From Flectobacillus longus (GTDB lineage: Bacteria; Bacteroidota; Bacteroidia; Cytophagales; Spirosomataceae): a DNA stretch of 64,000 bases. Made by a program: the position numbers and the translations under genes. The stretch spans positions 62,001 to 126,000 of the forward strand of contig NZ_JASHIC010000022.1 of assembly GCF_030056705.1 (NCBI RefSeq), read 5' to 3'. The notes under the pieces were generated by a model. The model was not told the DNA's origin. It saw only the letters and a list, made by a program, of their open reading frames with translations, and did not search any database. Shown here one piece after another: positions 47,192 to 56,900 of the stretch (positions within the stretch are counted from its first letter, which is position 1; every line of letters starts with the position of its first letter).

Positions 47192-47959
47192 CTATTTCAA
47201 CAACCTTCCGCCATCTACTGTAATGATACCTCCCGTCGAAAAGGTTAAGGTATCTGCCAGAGCATGCACGGCATTGGCTACATCTGTTCCCGTCGCAAAT
47301 CGTCCTAGTGGCGTATTAGCCTTTTGATTTTCTAAAAAAGACGCCTCAAAGTTTTTGGTATATTCACCTTCCACAAAACCTGGAGAAACTGAAAACATAC
47401 GTATTTGAGGTGCTAAAACTCTAGCCAAAGAGCGAGTCATGGAGTCCAAAGCGGCTTTTGAAGCACAATAGGCGACGTTGCTACCTATACCAAAAATGCC
47501 AGCAATCGAAGAGATATTAACTACAACAGATGCTTTCTGTTGCTCTTCGGCAGTTTGTGTTAATAGATTTTTCATACTTCTGACCATGGCAAAACTGCCT
47601 CTAAAATTGGTCTGCATGATTTTATCTATCCATTCGTCCGACAATCCTTCCAAGTCATCATGTGCCACTGGCGTGGTAATTCCTGCATTATTTACCAAAA
47701 CATTCAAGTTGCCATAGCGCTCCGTAACAAAACTTTTGAGTTTTACCAAAGCCTCAGAGTCTGTGGTGGATGCTTGAAAAATACTATGATTACCTTCGCC
47801 TAGCTTTTCTAATAATTGTTCCGCTTTTGCCTGATTGGACTGATAGGTCGCAATGACAGCATATCCATGCTGAGCAAACTTCTGACAGATGGCCGAACCT
47901 ATTTCGCCCGAACCTCCCGTTACGAGCACGGTCGGTTGTTTAGACTTCACTTTTGCCAT
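47192..47959 (-). CDS. SDR family oxidoreductase
   Basis: 255 residues with cofactor motif [17 protein letters not shown], serine in VVNISSIAG and the catalytic YCASKAA. The N-terminus shows no signal. It overlaps the upstream HisD-like dehydrogenase gene by 20 bp, a sign of translational coupling. Together the two dehydrogenases may oxidise an alcohol to a ketone or acid in the pathway. The substrate is not evident. Confidence 0.88.
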   Translation of the reverse strand: MAKVKSKQPTVLVTGGSGEIGSAICQKFAQHGYAVIATYQSNQAKAEQLLEKLGEGNHSIFQASTTDSEALVKLKSFVTERYGNLNVLVNNAGITTPVAHDDLEGLSDEWIDKIMQTNFRGSFAMVRSMKNLLTQTAEEQQKASVVVNISSIAGIFGIGSNVAYCASKAALDSMTRSLARVLAPQIRMFSVSPGFVEGEYTKNFEASFLENQKANTPLGRFATGTDVANAVHALADTLTFSTGGIITVDGGRLLK

Positions 47960-49226
47960 ATTTTCGTACTCTCAAGTCAGCTTGTTCTTTATGTCCCCAA
48001 AAGTTTTCAATAGCGCAAAGCCTCGAACAATACTCGCCTATCAACGCACTAGCTTCAGGGGTTCTGATTTCTTGATATGTACACGTTTTCAGGAATTTTC
48101 CTACCCAGAGTCCACCTGTATAACGAGCGGCCTCTTTGGTTGGCAAAGTATGATTTGTTCCGATTACCTTGTCGCCATAGGCTACATTGGTTTTATCTCC
48201 TAGAAAAAGCCCTCCATAGTTAGTCATTTTGTCAAGGAAATAGCGAGGGTTGTCGGTCATTACTTGCACGTGCTCGCTGGCAATACGATCAGCCTCAGCC
48301 ACCAATTCATCAACTGTATCGCAGAGAATTACCTGCCCGTAATCACGCCACGATACGCTAGCAATATCGGCGGTTGGCAATACACTCAATTGTCTTTGTA
48401 TTTCGGTTTCAATACCTTCTGCAATTGCTTTACTAGACGTTAATAAAATAGCTGGAGAAGTTGGTCCATGCTCTGCCTGACCTAATAAATCAGTCGCGCA
48501 AGTTTCTACGTCAGATGTATCATCAGCTATTACTAAAGTTTCGGTTGGTCCTGCAAAAAGATCGATACCTACTTTGCCAAACAATTGACGTTTTGCTTCG
48601 GCTACATACGCATTGCCAGGTCCCACGAGCATATCTACGCTCTGGACTGTTTCGGTTCCTAATGCCATCATGGCAATAGCTTGAACCCCGCCCAATAAAT
48701 AAATTTCATCAGCACCCGCCATGTGCATTGCGGCAACAGTAGCGGCAGGGATTTCACCTTTAATGGGTGGTGTACAAGCAATTACACGATTGACTCCTGC
48801 TACTTTAGCGGTCAATACGCTCATGTGTGCCGACGCCACCATTGGGTATCTTCCTCCGGGAACATAGCATCCTACCGAATTCATAGGAATATTTTTATGT
48901 CCTAGAAAAACACCTGGAAGGGTTTCTACTTCTATATCTTTCAGTGCCGCCTTTTGATGTTCGGCAAAGTTTCTTATCTGTTTTTGAGCAAACTGAATAT
49001 CTTCGATGACTTGCGCAGGAAGAGAAGCCACAATCGACTCGATTTGTTGAGTCGACAACCTAAAACTCTCTGGCGACCAATTGTCAAGTTTTTGAGAATA
49101 TTCTCTTACGGCATTATCGCCATTGGTGGCTACATTCTCAAGCATTTCTTCGACCAATGCTCTTACTTTAGCATCAGCTTCTTTACTCTCAGCGTAGGTA
49201 ATACCTTTTTTGATTTGGGTTACCAT
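47940..49226 (-). CDS. Histidinol-dehydrogenase-like NAD-dependent dehydrogenase
   Basis: 428 residues from the ATG at 49226; an upstream ATG (49295) would add a non-conserved leader that crosses an intergenic repeat. HisD-family motifs: [57 protein letters not shown] and the zinc-region [16 protein letters not shown]. HisD homologues outside his operons oxidise other alcohols in two steps to carboxylates, for example in sulfopropanediol catabolism. No other histidine gene is near, so a catabolic role is more likely. The 20-bp overlap with the SDR gene suggests joint action. Confidence 0.85.
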   Translation of the reverse strand: MVTQIKKGITYAESKEADAKVRALVEEMLENVATNGDNAVREYSQKLDNWSPESFRLSTQQIESIVASLPAQVIEDIQFAQKQIRNFAEHQKAALKDIEVETLPGVFLGHKNIPMNSVGCYVPGGRYPMVASAHMSVLTAKVAGVNRVIACTPPIKGEIPAATVAAMHMAGADEIYLLGGVQAIAMMALGTETVQSVDMLVGPGNAYVAEAKRQLFGKVGIDLFAGPTETLVIADDTSDVETCATDLLGQAEHGPTSPAILLTSSKAIAEGIETEIQRQLSVLPTADIASVSWRDYGQVILCDTVDELVAEADRIASEHVQVMTDNPRYFLDKMTNYGGLFLGDKTNVAYGDKVIGTNHTLPTKEAARYTGGLWVGKFLKTCTYQEIRTPEASALIGEYCSRLCAIENFWGHKEQADLRVRKYGKSEV

Positions 49227-49274
49227 GTGTATATTTTTTTTCGGAAATTTGGAGATAGGGAATATTGAGGCACT

Positions 49275-49340
49275 AGTCAAGAAGGCAATAGGCATTAGTA
49301 AAATTTAAACTATCCCTTCTTGCCTAATGCCTTTTTGACT
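49275..49340. repeat. Intra-operon inverted repeat
   Basis: Arms AGTCAAGAAGGC (49275-49286) and GCCTTTTTGACT (49329-49340), with an inner CATTAG/CTAATG pair. It lies between the alpha/beta hydrolase and HisD-like genes and belongs with other GGCAAAAA-type palindromes at 23032-23077. It may set the relative expression of the two parts of the operon. Confidence 0.5.
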
Positions 49341-49343
49341 CTT

Positions 49344-50456
49344 TTAAGCAAACAACTTCTTTGCTACCCAGTCGTACATATTGAAGGTTTTGGTAAAGTC
49401 GTCGATTTGGCAATGAGCTGAACCGCTGCTTTCTTTGGGAACTACCTCTAATACGTGCTCACAGGTAAGTGCTTCGTTGAGCTTATAGGCATTTTCTACA
49501 AAATTTTGACGGTCGTCTTCACCATGAAGAATATACGTTGGCATAGATATTTGTTGAGCTACATCATCCAAAGCAAACAACTTCAAGCGTTCACGAGCAT
49601 CAGCCATCGTTTCGGCGCCTACGATATGCTTCACAATTTCGGCCAAAGGGTGATTGTCAGGGCGGTTTTTCCAGATGTCATAATACGACCATACTGCTCC
49701 AAATACCATACAAACTTTGAAACGAGGTTCGAAAGCCGCACAACGAGCGGCCATATAACCACCCATCGACACTGCACCGATACCGATGCGGCTGACATCG
49801 ATATGTTCGGACAGATTCACAATGGCCCAATCCAACACCGCAGTACCAGCTACATTAAAATCATAGCGAGTATGAATATGGTTGAGGCGCAAAGATGCTC
49901 CTTGCCCAGGTCCATCCATGGCTAGTAGAGCAATGCCTCTTTCGTTGAGATGTTGAGAAATTCCAAAGTAAAGTTCCTCTGCCAAACTGTCTAATCCACC
50001 GAACATAATCATCAAAGGAGGATTTTTGACACCCGCAGGTGCAAACAAATATCCCGGGAGAAACGACCCTTCAAAAGGAATTTCAACCTGTAATGGTTTA
50101 TGTTCAAAACGCTGTACGGCTTTAATGAAAGCTTCTCGACATTTTAAGTAAGAAGGAAGTTTTCGCTCGTCGTTGGGAACTAAGAAAAATTCAGAAGTAC
50201 GCAGATAGTTGAAAGCACGTAAATAAGTACGACGAGCCGAAATATCATTGCCATTTTGAGCAAATTCTTCTGCTAAATCAAATACGTTATTACCCATTTT
50301 GGACCATGCTTGGTGAAAACTTTCGTTATCGCCTGGGGTTATCTGACTGGCTACTTCTAATACCTCTGCAAATTCGCCCCCACCGTAATGGGCTTGCGTT
50401 AAAGCTCTATTGACTTGATAAGAAGGCATATATTGCCCCTGAAAATAATGCCACAT
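49344..50456 (-). CDS. Alpha/beta hydrolase of the 2,6-dihydroxypseudooxynicotine-hydrolase type
   Basis: 370 residues. An N-terminal helical lid (about 1-125, with FHQAWSKMGNNVFDLAEEFA) is followed by an alpha/beta-hydrolase domain: oxyanion region MIFGGLDS, DGPGQGAS, nucleophile GAVSMGG, acid HGEDDRQN and histidine in SAHCQI. The architecture matches the helical-cap hydrolases that include 2,6-dihydroxypseudooxynicotine hydrolase, which breaks an aryl-acyl C-C bond, and FrsA-like esterases. In an aromatic catabolic operon a C-C hydrolase acting on an acylated phenol or ring-cleavage product is attractive. An esterase role is the alternative. It is the second gene of the operon. Confidence 0.82.
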   Translation of the reverse strand: MWHYFQGQYMPSYQVNRALTQAHYGGGEFAEVLEVASQITPGDNESFHQAWSKMGNNVFDLAEEFAQNGNDISARRTYLRAFNYLRTSEFFLVPNDERKLPSYLKCREAFIKAVQRFEHKPLQVEIPFEGSFLPGYLFAPAGVKNPPLMIMFGGLDSLAEELYFGISQHLNERGIALLAMDGPGQGASLRLNHIHTRYDFNVAGTAVLDWAIVNLSEHIDVSRIGIGAVSMGGYMAARCAAFEPRFKVCMVFGAVWSYYDIWKNRPDNHPLAEIVKHIVGAETMADARERLKLFALDDVAQQISMPTYILHGEDDRQNFVENAYKLNEALTCEHVLEVVPKESSGSAHCQIDDFTKTFNMYDWVAKKLFA

Positions 50457-50535
50457 CGTGATTTGAAATTTTAGTTTTGTATTAAAAAAGGGTAGAAAAA
50501 TTGAAGAATTGAAAACACTTTTCTATACTATTACC

Positions 50536-51525
50536 TTAAATATCAGCAGGTTGTACAACACCGTCGGTTAGTCCTAGTTTTTTGCCTTTGCCCATTTCAG
50601 CAAATGGATTGGCAGAACCCCATGCGTCATTGGGATTGTCTTTAAGATAGTGTACATCCAAGTGGTCTGGAGCAAATACCAAACGAGCACAAGCATAATA
50701 TTCAAATAAAATACCGCTGCCCGGGTCGATGATATAGATAAAGAATCCTTCATCTGCTTTGTGGCGTGTGGGTGCACCCATGACAGATTTGAAACCTTTT
50801 TCGATAAAATAGTCTAATGCCAAAAGTACCTCTTCACGACTATCTACATTCCAACAAATATGATTTAAAACGGCTTCATTTTCGCCAATATTCGGGTCAG
50901 TAAAAATGGCAATATCATGCGATAAATTAGCAGTTGTCCAGAGCCCGCCAATTGGTGGAATATCGTCAGCAATGCGGATTTCATCTGGATTTCTTAGTCC
51001 TAATGCAGACCAAAATACTTTTTCTTCAATATATTTTCCTTTCGAAACCATATAAGTTACATGGTCGATACGACGAGGATTAGCCCCTTTTAGGCGATTG
51101 CTGGCATAGCGATCGGCATAAATACTACCTCTTTCGCCACTTTCTCGCAACCATACTACATCCCAAAAAATCTCATGGATATGTCCTTCTGGAGACTTAA
51201 AACGGTAAGCACGTCCATGTCCCAAATCGCCCTCTGTCCATCCCAAACCAGCACCAATACTTTCAAGAAAGACCGCTGCTTCTTCCAATGCCTCAGGACT
51301 GTCGGCACGCCAGCCAATATGTCCTAAACCTGATTTTTCACTTTGTGTAAGCTTAAGTGTATGATGATAATAATCGCCCCAAGCACGTAGATACACCGAA
51401 GAGCCTTCGTTGCCAGTTTCGTCCATTCCAACAACATCTCTGAAAAACTCAACGGATTTTGCGAGGTCTGTAGTCAACACCTCAACATGTGCTAGGTGTG
51501 AAAAGTAGTGAGGATTCTTTGCCAT
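50536..51525 (-). CDS. Type I extradiol dioxygenase (catechol 2,3-dioxygenase-like, VOC family)
   Basis: 329 residues of two tandem vicinal-oxygen-chelate domains. The C-terminal half keeps the iron triad of type I extradiol dioxygenases: His155 (RRIDHVTYM), His222 (LNHICWNVDS) and Glu275 (ILFEYYA). These enzymes use Fe(II) and oxygen to cleave a dihydroxylated ring next to the hydroxyls. It is the first gene of the nine-gene operon, 65 bp downstream of the 32-bp element copy D. It is expected to open the ring hydroxylated by the FAD monooxygenase. In the fde pathway an extradiol dioxygenase performs this step on hydroxylated naringenin; the substrate here is unproven. Confidence 0.9.
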   Translation of the reverse strand: MAKNPHYFSHLAHVEVLTTDLAKSVEFFRDVVGMDETGNEGSSVYLRAWGDYYHHTLKLTQSEKSGLGHIGWRADSPEALEEAAVFLESIGAGLGWTEGDLGHGRAYRFKSPEGHIHEIFWDVVWLRESGERGSIYADRYASNRLKGANPRRIDHVTYMVSKGKYIEEKVFWSALGLRNPDEIRIADDIPPIGGLWTTANLSHDIAIFTDPNIGENEAVLNHICWNVDSREEVLLALDYFIEKGFKSVMGAPTRHKADEGFFIYIIDPGSGILFEYYACARLVFAPDHLDVHYLKDNPNDAWGSANPFAEMGKGKKLGLTDGVVQPADI

Positions 51526-51589
51526 ATTTTAAATTGTTATAAATCAAGATTATTTATTACAAATTTAATAGCACTATATCCTGTTATTT

Positions 51590-51621
51590 TTAGCAATTAA
51601 CGGCTAAAAATATGCAATATC
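51590..51621 (-). promoter_or_regulatory. 32-bp bipartite regulatory element, copy D (dioxygenase operon)
   Basis: Minus strand: GATATTGCATA-N14-TTGCTAA. The -7 box TAAATTTG (plus-strand 51560-51567) follows after a 22-bp gap. An extra TGCTA half-site occurs 22 bp further downstream, next to the -7 box. Copies C and D also share the left flank ATATCTGAT. Confidence 0.65.
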
Positions 51622-51747
51622 AGATATTTTAGGTTTTTAGTTAAACCTAATATGGTTAATAACAAAAAAAGCAGAGGTTATCCCCCTGCATGAATTATCT
51701 TTTTTCTTTAAAAATTAAACTTATATTTTATTAGATAAATACTAAAA

Positions 51748-52056
51748 TTATACGGTTTGTCGATATTCACTTGGTCTAATACCCTTTTGTTTCTTGAAAA
51801 AGCAAACAAAATCACTAACTTCATTTTTGCCAACCTTGTAAGCAATTTCAGTGACATTGAGGTTTGTTTGCTTTAATACTACCTTAGCCTCGAGTAGTAA
51901 CATTTCATTTAGTAAATCATGTGCTGATTTTCCGAGTGTTTTCTTCACACTTTTGTTTAGGTAGTTGGGTGAAATAGATAATAATTCGGCATAATCCGTA
52001 ATTTTCTGTTTTTGATAAAGCTTTTTTGTCAGGTTGATAGCTTTTCGAAAATGGTG
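51748..52056 (-). pseudogene. Remnant of an AraC-family regulator (DNA-binding half)
   Basis: The minus frame reads HFRKAINLTKKLYQKQKITD, then a full AraC helix-turn-helix (LLLEAKVVLKQTNLNVTEIA... GIRPSEYRQTV), aligning residue by residue with the last 100 residues of the intact AraC protein at 5741-6652. A stop (TGA) precedes it and no cupin domain is in frame. A neighbouring frame (GKRYLGLNDTIFEK, about 52045-52085) may be a remnant of the missing part. A GTG start at 51948 would give only a truncated domain. It lies just upstream of the dioxygenase operon and may be its former dedicated regulator. Confidence 0.75.
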
Positions 52057-52212
52057 TCATTTAAACCCAAGTATCTTTTTCCATTAAAATAATAAAGTTT
52101 AAATAGCTTCTTTATAGGTTTATATTCTACTAAAAAGTTAATACTATCTCAGCGACAAACAAAAGTTGAGTAATCACAGTAAGTAATAGCTATCAAGACC
52201 AATCCACAAGAA

Positions 52213-52450
52213 TTTCATAGTAAAATACACTCATTTTTCTGGAAAATAATCCTTCTGAATTGACAAAAAACAGCCTTAGCAAATGGCTAATTGTAATAAT
52301 AGCACTATTCAAATTTATGACAAAAGATGGGGATACTTATGGATAAAGTGCATGCAGGCGCCAATATCATTTCAGACGCTATCGTTGCCCGTCTACTTAG
52401 TTTTAGGCAACTTAATATTTCAAAGTTAGATATAAAAAATTACCAATAAT
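52213..52450 (+). pseudogene. Internally deleted copy of the LpqC-like esterase and its promoter
   Basis: 52213-52260 matches the upstream region of the intact esterase gene (reverse complement of about 7736-7795). It then jumps directly to sequence matching the 3' end of that gene (reverse complement of about 6835-6962). The frame DKVHAGANIISDAIVA corresponds to DKVRAGADAISDAIVA. The join falls at a TTG shared by both sides, implying a deletion of roughly 775 bp. Further small indels break the frame. No function is expected. Confidence 0.8.
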
Positions 52451-52712
52451 GAAAAATATTTTACCTATAGCTTAATGGACAATATTACAATGAAAAAATA
52501 ATAACTATTTAATAATCAAATCATTAGTTATTTAATATAAACCTTTACAGAACTACTTGTATACGATAATTTATTGACCGTTTACTTAATTATACTTTAT
52601 TTTCGATACCTATTTATAATAATTAAGTCTCAGCATTAAGAGATTAATACAGGAAGTTGCAATCTTTGTTTCTTTGAGCTTTGCTTTTAAAAACCACATT
52701 TAACTTGTTATT

Positions 52713-53897
52713 ATGAAAACAAAACTACATTTATTGTTAGCAATTATACTTTTATATGCCTGCAAATCTAATGAAGATATAGTTGTAACTACTCCAACGA
52801 TTAGCTCGATTTCTCTAGAAGGAGTTAGTGTTCTTCAAACAGATATATCCAATACTCAAAAGAAAATAACTATTCGGGTTCCATATCAAACAGACTTAAC
52901 GTCGATTGCACCCACCATCAAAACCCTAAATACTGTAACTATCATACCTTCTGAATTAGTGGCTCAAAATTTTACACGGGCTGTTTATTACACTTTGATA
53001 TCAGAGTCAGGACAAAAGGTTATTTATGAAGTTAGCGTAATTACCATGGAGCAGCCAACACCAGTGATTACTAATGTAAGCAAGGATACACTAGAAGCAG
53101 GCAAGCAAGCTTTGGTAATAGGCCATTATTTTGGACTCAACCCTACAGAAGTTCAAGCATCATTAGTTAACGCTAGTAAGGAGACCCAATTAAAAACAGA
53201 ATTGATAGATTCACTACATATACAAATTTACCCACTAGATGATTTATTACCAGGCACTTACACACTTTCTTTGAAAATAAAAAACAAAACAACTAATTAT
53301 AATAAACCAATAGTAATAGAATATCCTACACCTCAAATTGATTCTATCGATTATTGGAATGCAATTCAAGAAGAGAAAATTAGAGTATTTGGAAAATACT
53401 TTTCAAAAAATTATACCTATCAACTAATGCTAGTTGGAAAAGATGAGAAGAAATATTCTCTTGCAACTACTTCAAATGACAAGATAATTGAATGCCAGAT
53501 TCCAAGCTCAGTGAATCAAGGAGAGTATTCTGTGAAGGTTATCAATCGTACGTTAAAAAAAGAAAGTAGTCCAACAATTCTTCCTCTTACTATATATCGT
53601 AACGATATGCCCTATCTGATTGATTCAGAAAAAATTACAGAAAACAGTGTTAAGCAAGGTAAAACAGTAACGTTTTCCACCTTAAACTTTGGAAAAATTA
53701 CTTCAAGGTTCTATCAAATTCAACTAGAAAATGAGACTGTCTCTATAATACAAAATGCCCTTTATAATGCTTCAAACAATCGTTTGAGTTTTGAAATACC
53801 CCAAATTAAAGGGGCATATCATGTAAGTCTCATATTAAGTGATGAAAGTACGATCCTCTACAGGATTAATACTCGATTTACGTTGACAATTGAATAA
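52713..53897 (+). CDS. Lipoprotein with IPT/TIG-like domains
   Basis: 394 residues with a lipoprotein signal whose lipobox ends in LLYAC (Cys17), followed by KSNED, so it is probably surface- or periplasm-anchored. The body reads as several immunoglobulin-like segments: about 25-110, then TPVITNVSKDTLEAGKQALV and PQIDSIDYWNAIQEEKIRVF, which resemble the start of IPT/TIG domains. No enzyme motif is present. It is 30 bp upstream of the giant SprB-like gene and may be an accessory surface anchor or assembly factor. The family assignment is by pattern only. Confidence 0.7.
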   Translation: MKTKLHLLLAIILLYACKSNEDIVVTTPTISSISLEGVSVLQTDISNTQKKITIRVPYQTDLTSIAPTIKTLNTVTIIPSELVAQNFTRAVYYTLISESGQKVIYEVSVITMEQPTPVITNVSKDTLEAGKQALVIGHYFGLNPTEVQASLVNASKETQLKTELIDSLHIQIYPLDDLLPGTYTLSLKIKNKTTNYNKPIVIEYPTPQIDSIDYWNAIQEEKIRVFGKYFSKNYTYQLMLVGKDEKKYSLATTSNDKIIECQIPSSVNQGEYSVKVINRTLKKESSPTILPLTIYRNDMPYLIDSEKITENSVKQGKTVTFSTLNFGKITSRFYQIQLENETVSIIQNALYNASNNRLSFEIPQIKGAYHVSLILSDESTILYRINTRFTLTIE

Positions 53898-53927
53898 TTT
53901 TATCAATTTCTTTTTGCTATTATATCA

Positions 53928-56900
53928 ATGAAAAGATTACTACTCCTGTTAGTGTTTAGTTTTACACTAGTAAAAATTGGTTTGTCTCAAGTAAACAAAC
54001 CCGTTTTGGATTTAAAAAAATTTACAGATCGAAGTCTTATTGTTAGACAAATGCTCTCAACAGATAGAAACTGTTATGAGTTCTATAAAAATGGCATAAA
54101 GCTGATTGAGGGACAAGATTATTTTATTGGACCGGGGTATCCCAATTCCTTTTATTATGTAGGGGGCGGCACACGTGGGGGATTCTATAGTGTTGCGATA
54201 GAGTTCGGTTTTTTTAAACCAAACGATGTACTTACTGTAAAGGATATATGTCGAAATGAAATATCAGATCCTATCGTTGTAACCGACGACTATGTGTATG
54301 TTGAAGTACCTAAGGGCAATAGTTATTCTAGTAATGGGATAGATGCTACTTATTCGCAGCCTGCCTATGATAAGCTTTCGAGCCCTGTGGTAGTCGGAAA
54401 ATGTGAGCCCATTTCTATTAATTCCCATGTATTGATGGCGACTGTTATCGATATTACCACGGAATCACCAATAAGCTTAGGAACTTTTAAAGTAAATGGC
54501 TCTAATATTACTACTGGAGGCTTTTCGAGTTATTTTGCAGGGAATCCAACTAGTTACCAAATCTCATCAGGACAAGTAATAACATCAAATTTTTTGAAGC
54601 TCACAGCCAACGCCTACTATTCAGGATCTACACCATATTCTATTGAGTACAAGCATAATGGTAGTAATACTAGCGGATTTGATTTCACCTTCGGAGTAGG
54701 AGGAGTGCAAGTCCGCTTTATTACTAATAACAGTTTTGAAATCTGGAAACGTAATTATTTGGGAGATTTTGATATTAGTCATTTTGATGGTGATTTTAGC
54801 AATAGTACCTATAAAATTAGCTTTGATGAAAGTTCCTATCGTATCTATGTCGATGGTGTAGAATATGGCAAGCTTGATCGATTTGTGAAATATACAACCA
54901 CAACAGGTAGTTTAGATAATAGCTCTGTATTGCCTTATCGTACAGGCGTAAAACTCAATCCTTCTAGTTCAGGGATACATTATGTAAGTGCTACAATCGA
55001 TGGGGTTTTAAATGTATATCAAAAGCTACTAGTAGTTGAGGATATTTCTTTATCAACTACAGTTGTCAATTCTGGATGTGCTGGGGTCAACTCAGGTAGC
55101 ATTAATGTATTAACCAATGGAGGACAAGAGCCATTTAGCTATTCCTTAAATAATGGAGCTTTTCAATCAAGTAATATTTTTTCAAGTTTAGCACCTGGGA
55201 GTTATACAATTAAAGTAAGAGATGCTTCTGGCTGTGAGTCAACAATATCCGCGATTGTAAGTGGTAATAGCCCCCTGTCATTATCTAGTTCAGTACAAAA
55301 TGAAACGTGTTTTAACCAAAAAAATGGGCGAATTACCTTTTCTGCTACAGGAGGTTCAGGTATTTATACTTATTCGATAGATGGTCAAAATTATATTTCT
55401 AATAATGTCTTCGATAATCTGTCAACAGGAACTTACGCAGGATATGTTAAAGACCTAAGTGGCTGTATCAGTACTAATCTTGGACTCAGTATTAGTGCTG
55501 ATAGCAAACTTTTACCTCCATCCGTTATACCTTCGAATGTGACTTGTTTCGGAGGCAACAATGGTAGTTTAAGTATTAATACCTCCAACTCGATACCCAA
55601 CGGAAGTATCCAATATTCAGTAGATGGAGGAGTAAATTTTGGGGCATCTTCCCAAATACAAGGTCTATCAGCAGGTAATTATCAAATCATCATCAAAGAC
55701 AATCTTTGTAATGCAACTACTTCTGGAACCATTAGTCAACCTAGTGAAATAATTCCAGCAGTGAATATTCAAAATCAAATATCTTGTAACGGACAAAAAG
55801 ATGGAGCCCTTTTATTAGGTGCTTCAGGGGGCGTTTCTCCTTATGAGTATTCTTTGGACAATACCAATTATTCGAGCAACTCAACCCGAAGTAATTTAGG
55901 TGCAGGCAACTATAAAGTATGGATAAAAGATGCTAATGGGTGTATCAAAGAATCAGGTATCACTACTATCTCAGATCCATCAGTATTGATAGCCACACTT
56001 CAAAGCAAACAAGATATAACCTGTAATGGTAACAGCACTGGGCAAATAATGCTAGGAGCACTTGGAGGCACATTGCCTTACAGCTATAAGCTCAGTACCC
56101 AAGCCAGCTATAGTTCCAATAATACAATCTCAGACTTAAAAGCTGGATTATATACAGTGCAAGTGCAAGATGGTCACCAATGTGTAACCAGTATGCAAGT
56201 TGAATTACTAGAAGCCAGCAGTATTGTAGTAAGTGTCACTCAGAAGCAAGATATACTTTGTAATGGGGCATCAACAGGTCAACTTACCGCTCAGGCCTCA
56301 GGTGGAAACGGAGCTTATACATATAGTCTAGAGGGAACTAATTATCAAAGCAATAATATTTTCTCGGGGTTAAAAGCAGGTGCGTATTCGATTTATGTAA
56401 AAGATATTACAGGTTGTGTTAAGATTTTGCAAGGTAGTAATAGCACCTTGACAGAACCCTCAGCCTTAGAAATGACTCTTCAAAGTACAGCGGTAAAATG
56501 TAACGGTGAGGCAACTGGCTCAATTACAGCAAATGTTGGTGGTGGAGTAGGAGGCTATCTCTATTCGATAGATAATGTCAATTTTATTACGTCAAATCAG
56601 TTTACAAGTCTCAACGCAGGGAATTATGTTATTTCCTTAAAAGACGCCAACAACTGTACATTACAAAAGAGCGTACAGGTTACCGAACCAACAGTACTTA
56701 CAGCCAATCTAGATATTCTTAGTCAAGTCCTTTGCTTTGGAGGAAACTCGGGCTCTATAAAAGGTTTAGCCTCTGGAGGAATCGGACCATATCAGTATTC
56801 TTTGGATGGTAACGCTTACCAAAATAATGATATATTTAGCTCTTTGTCCATTGGAGAGTATAAGCTATGGATAAAGGACGCAAATGCCTGTATAACAACG

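Larger units (their letters stand above)
51526..52712. other. 1.2-kb region of promoter and decayed genes
   Basis: No intact gene. It holds the 32-bp element copy D, an AraC-family gene remnant (51748-52056, minus), a deleted copy of the esterase gene with its promoter (52213-52450, plus), and about 260 bp of AT-rich sequence before the lipoprotein gene that presumably carries its promoter. Confidence 0.7.

Noticed and set aside
47940-49226. Histidine biosynthesis gene hisD
   Set aside because: No other his genes are nearby and the gene overlaps a catabolic SDR; a catabolic paralogue is more likely.
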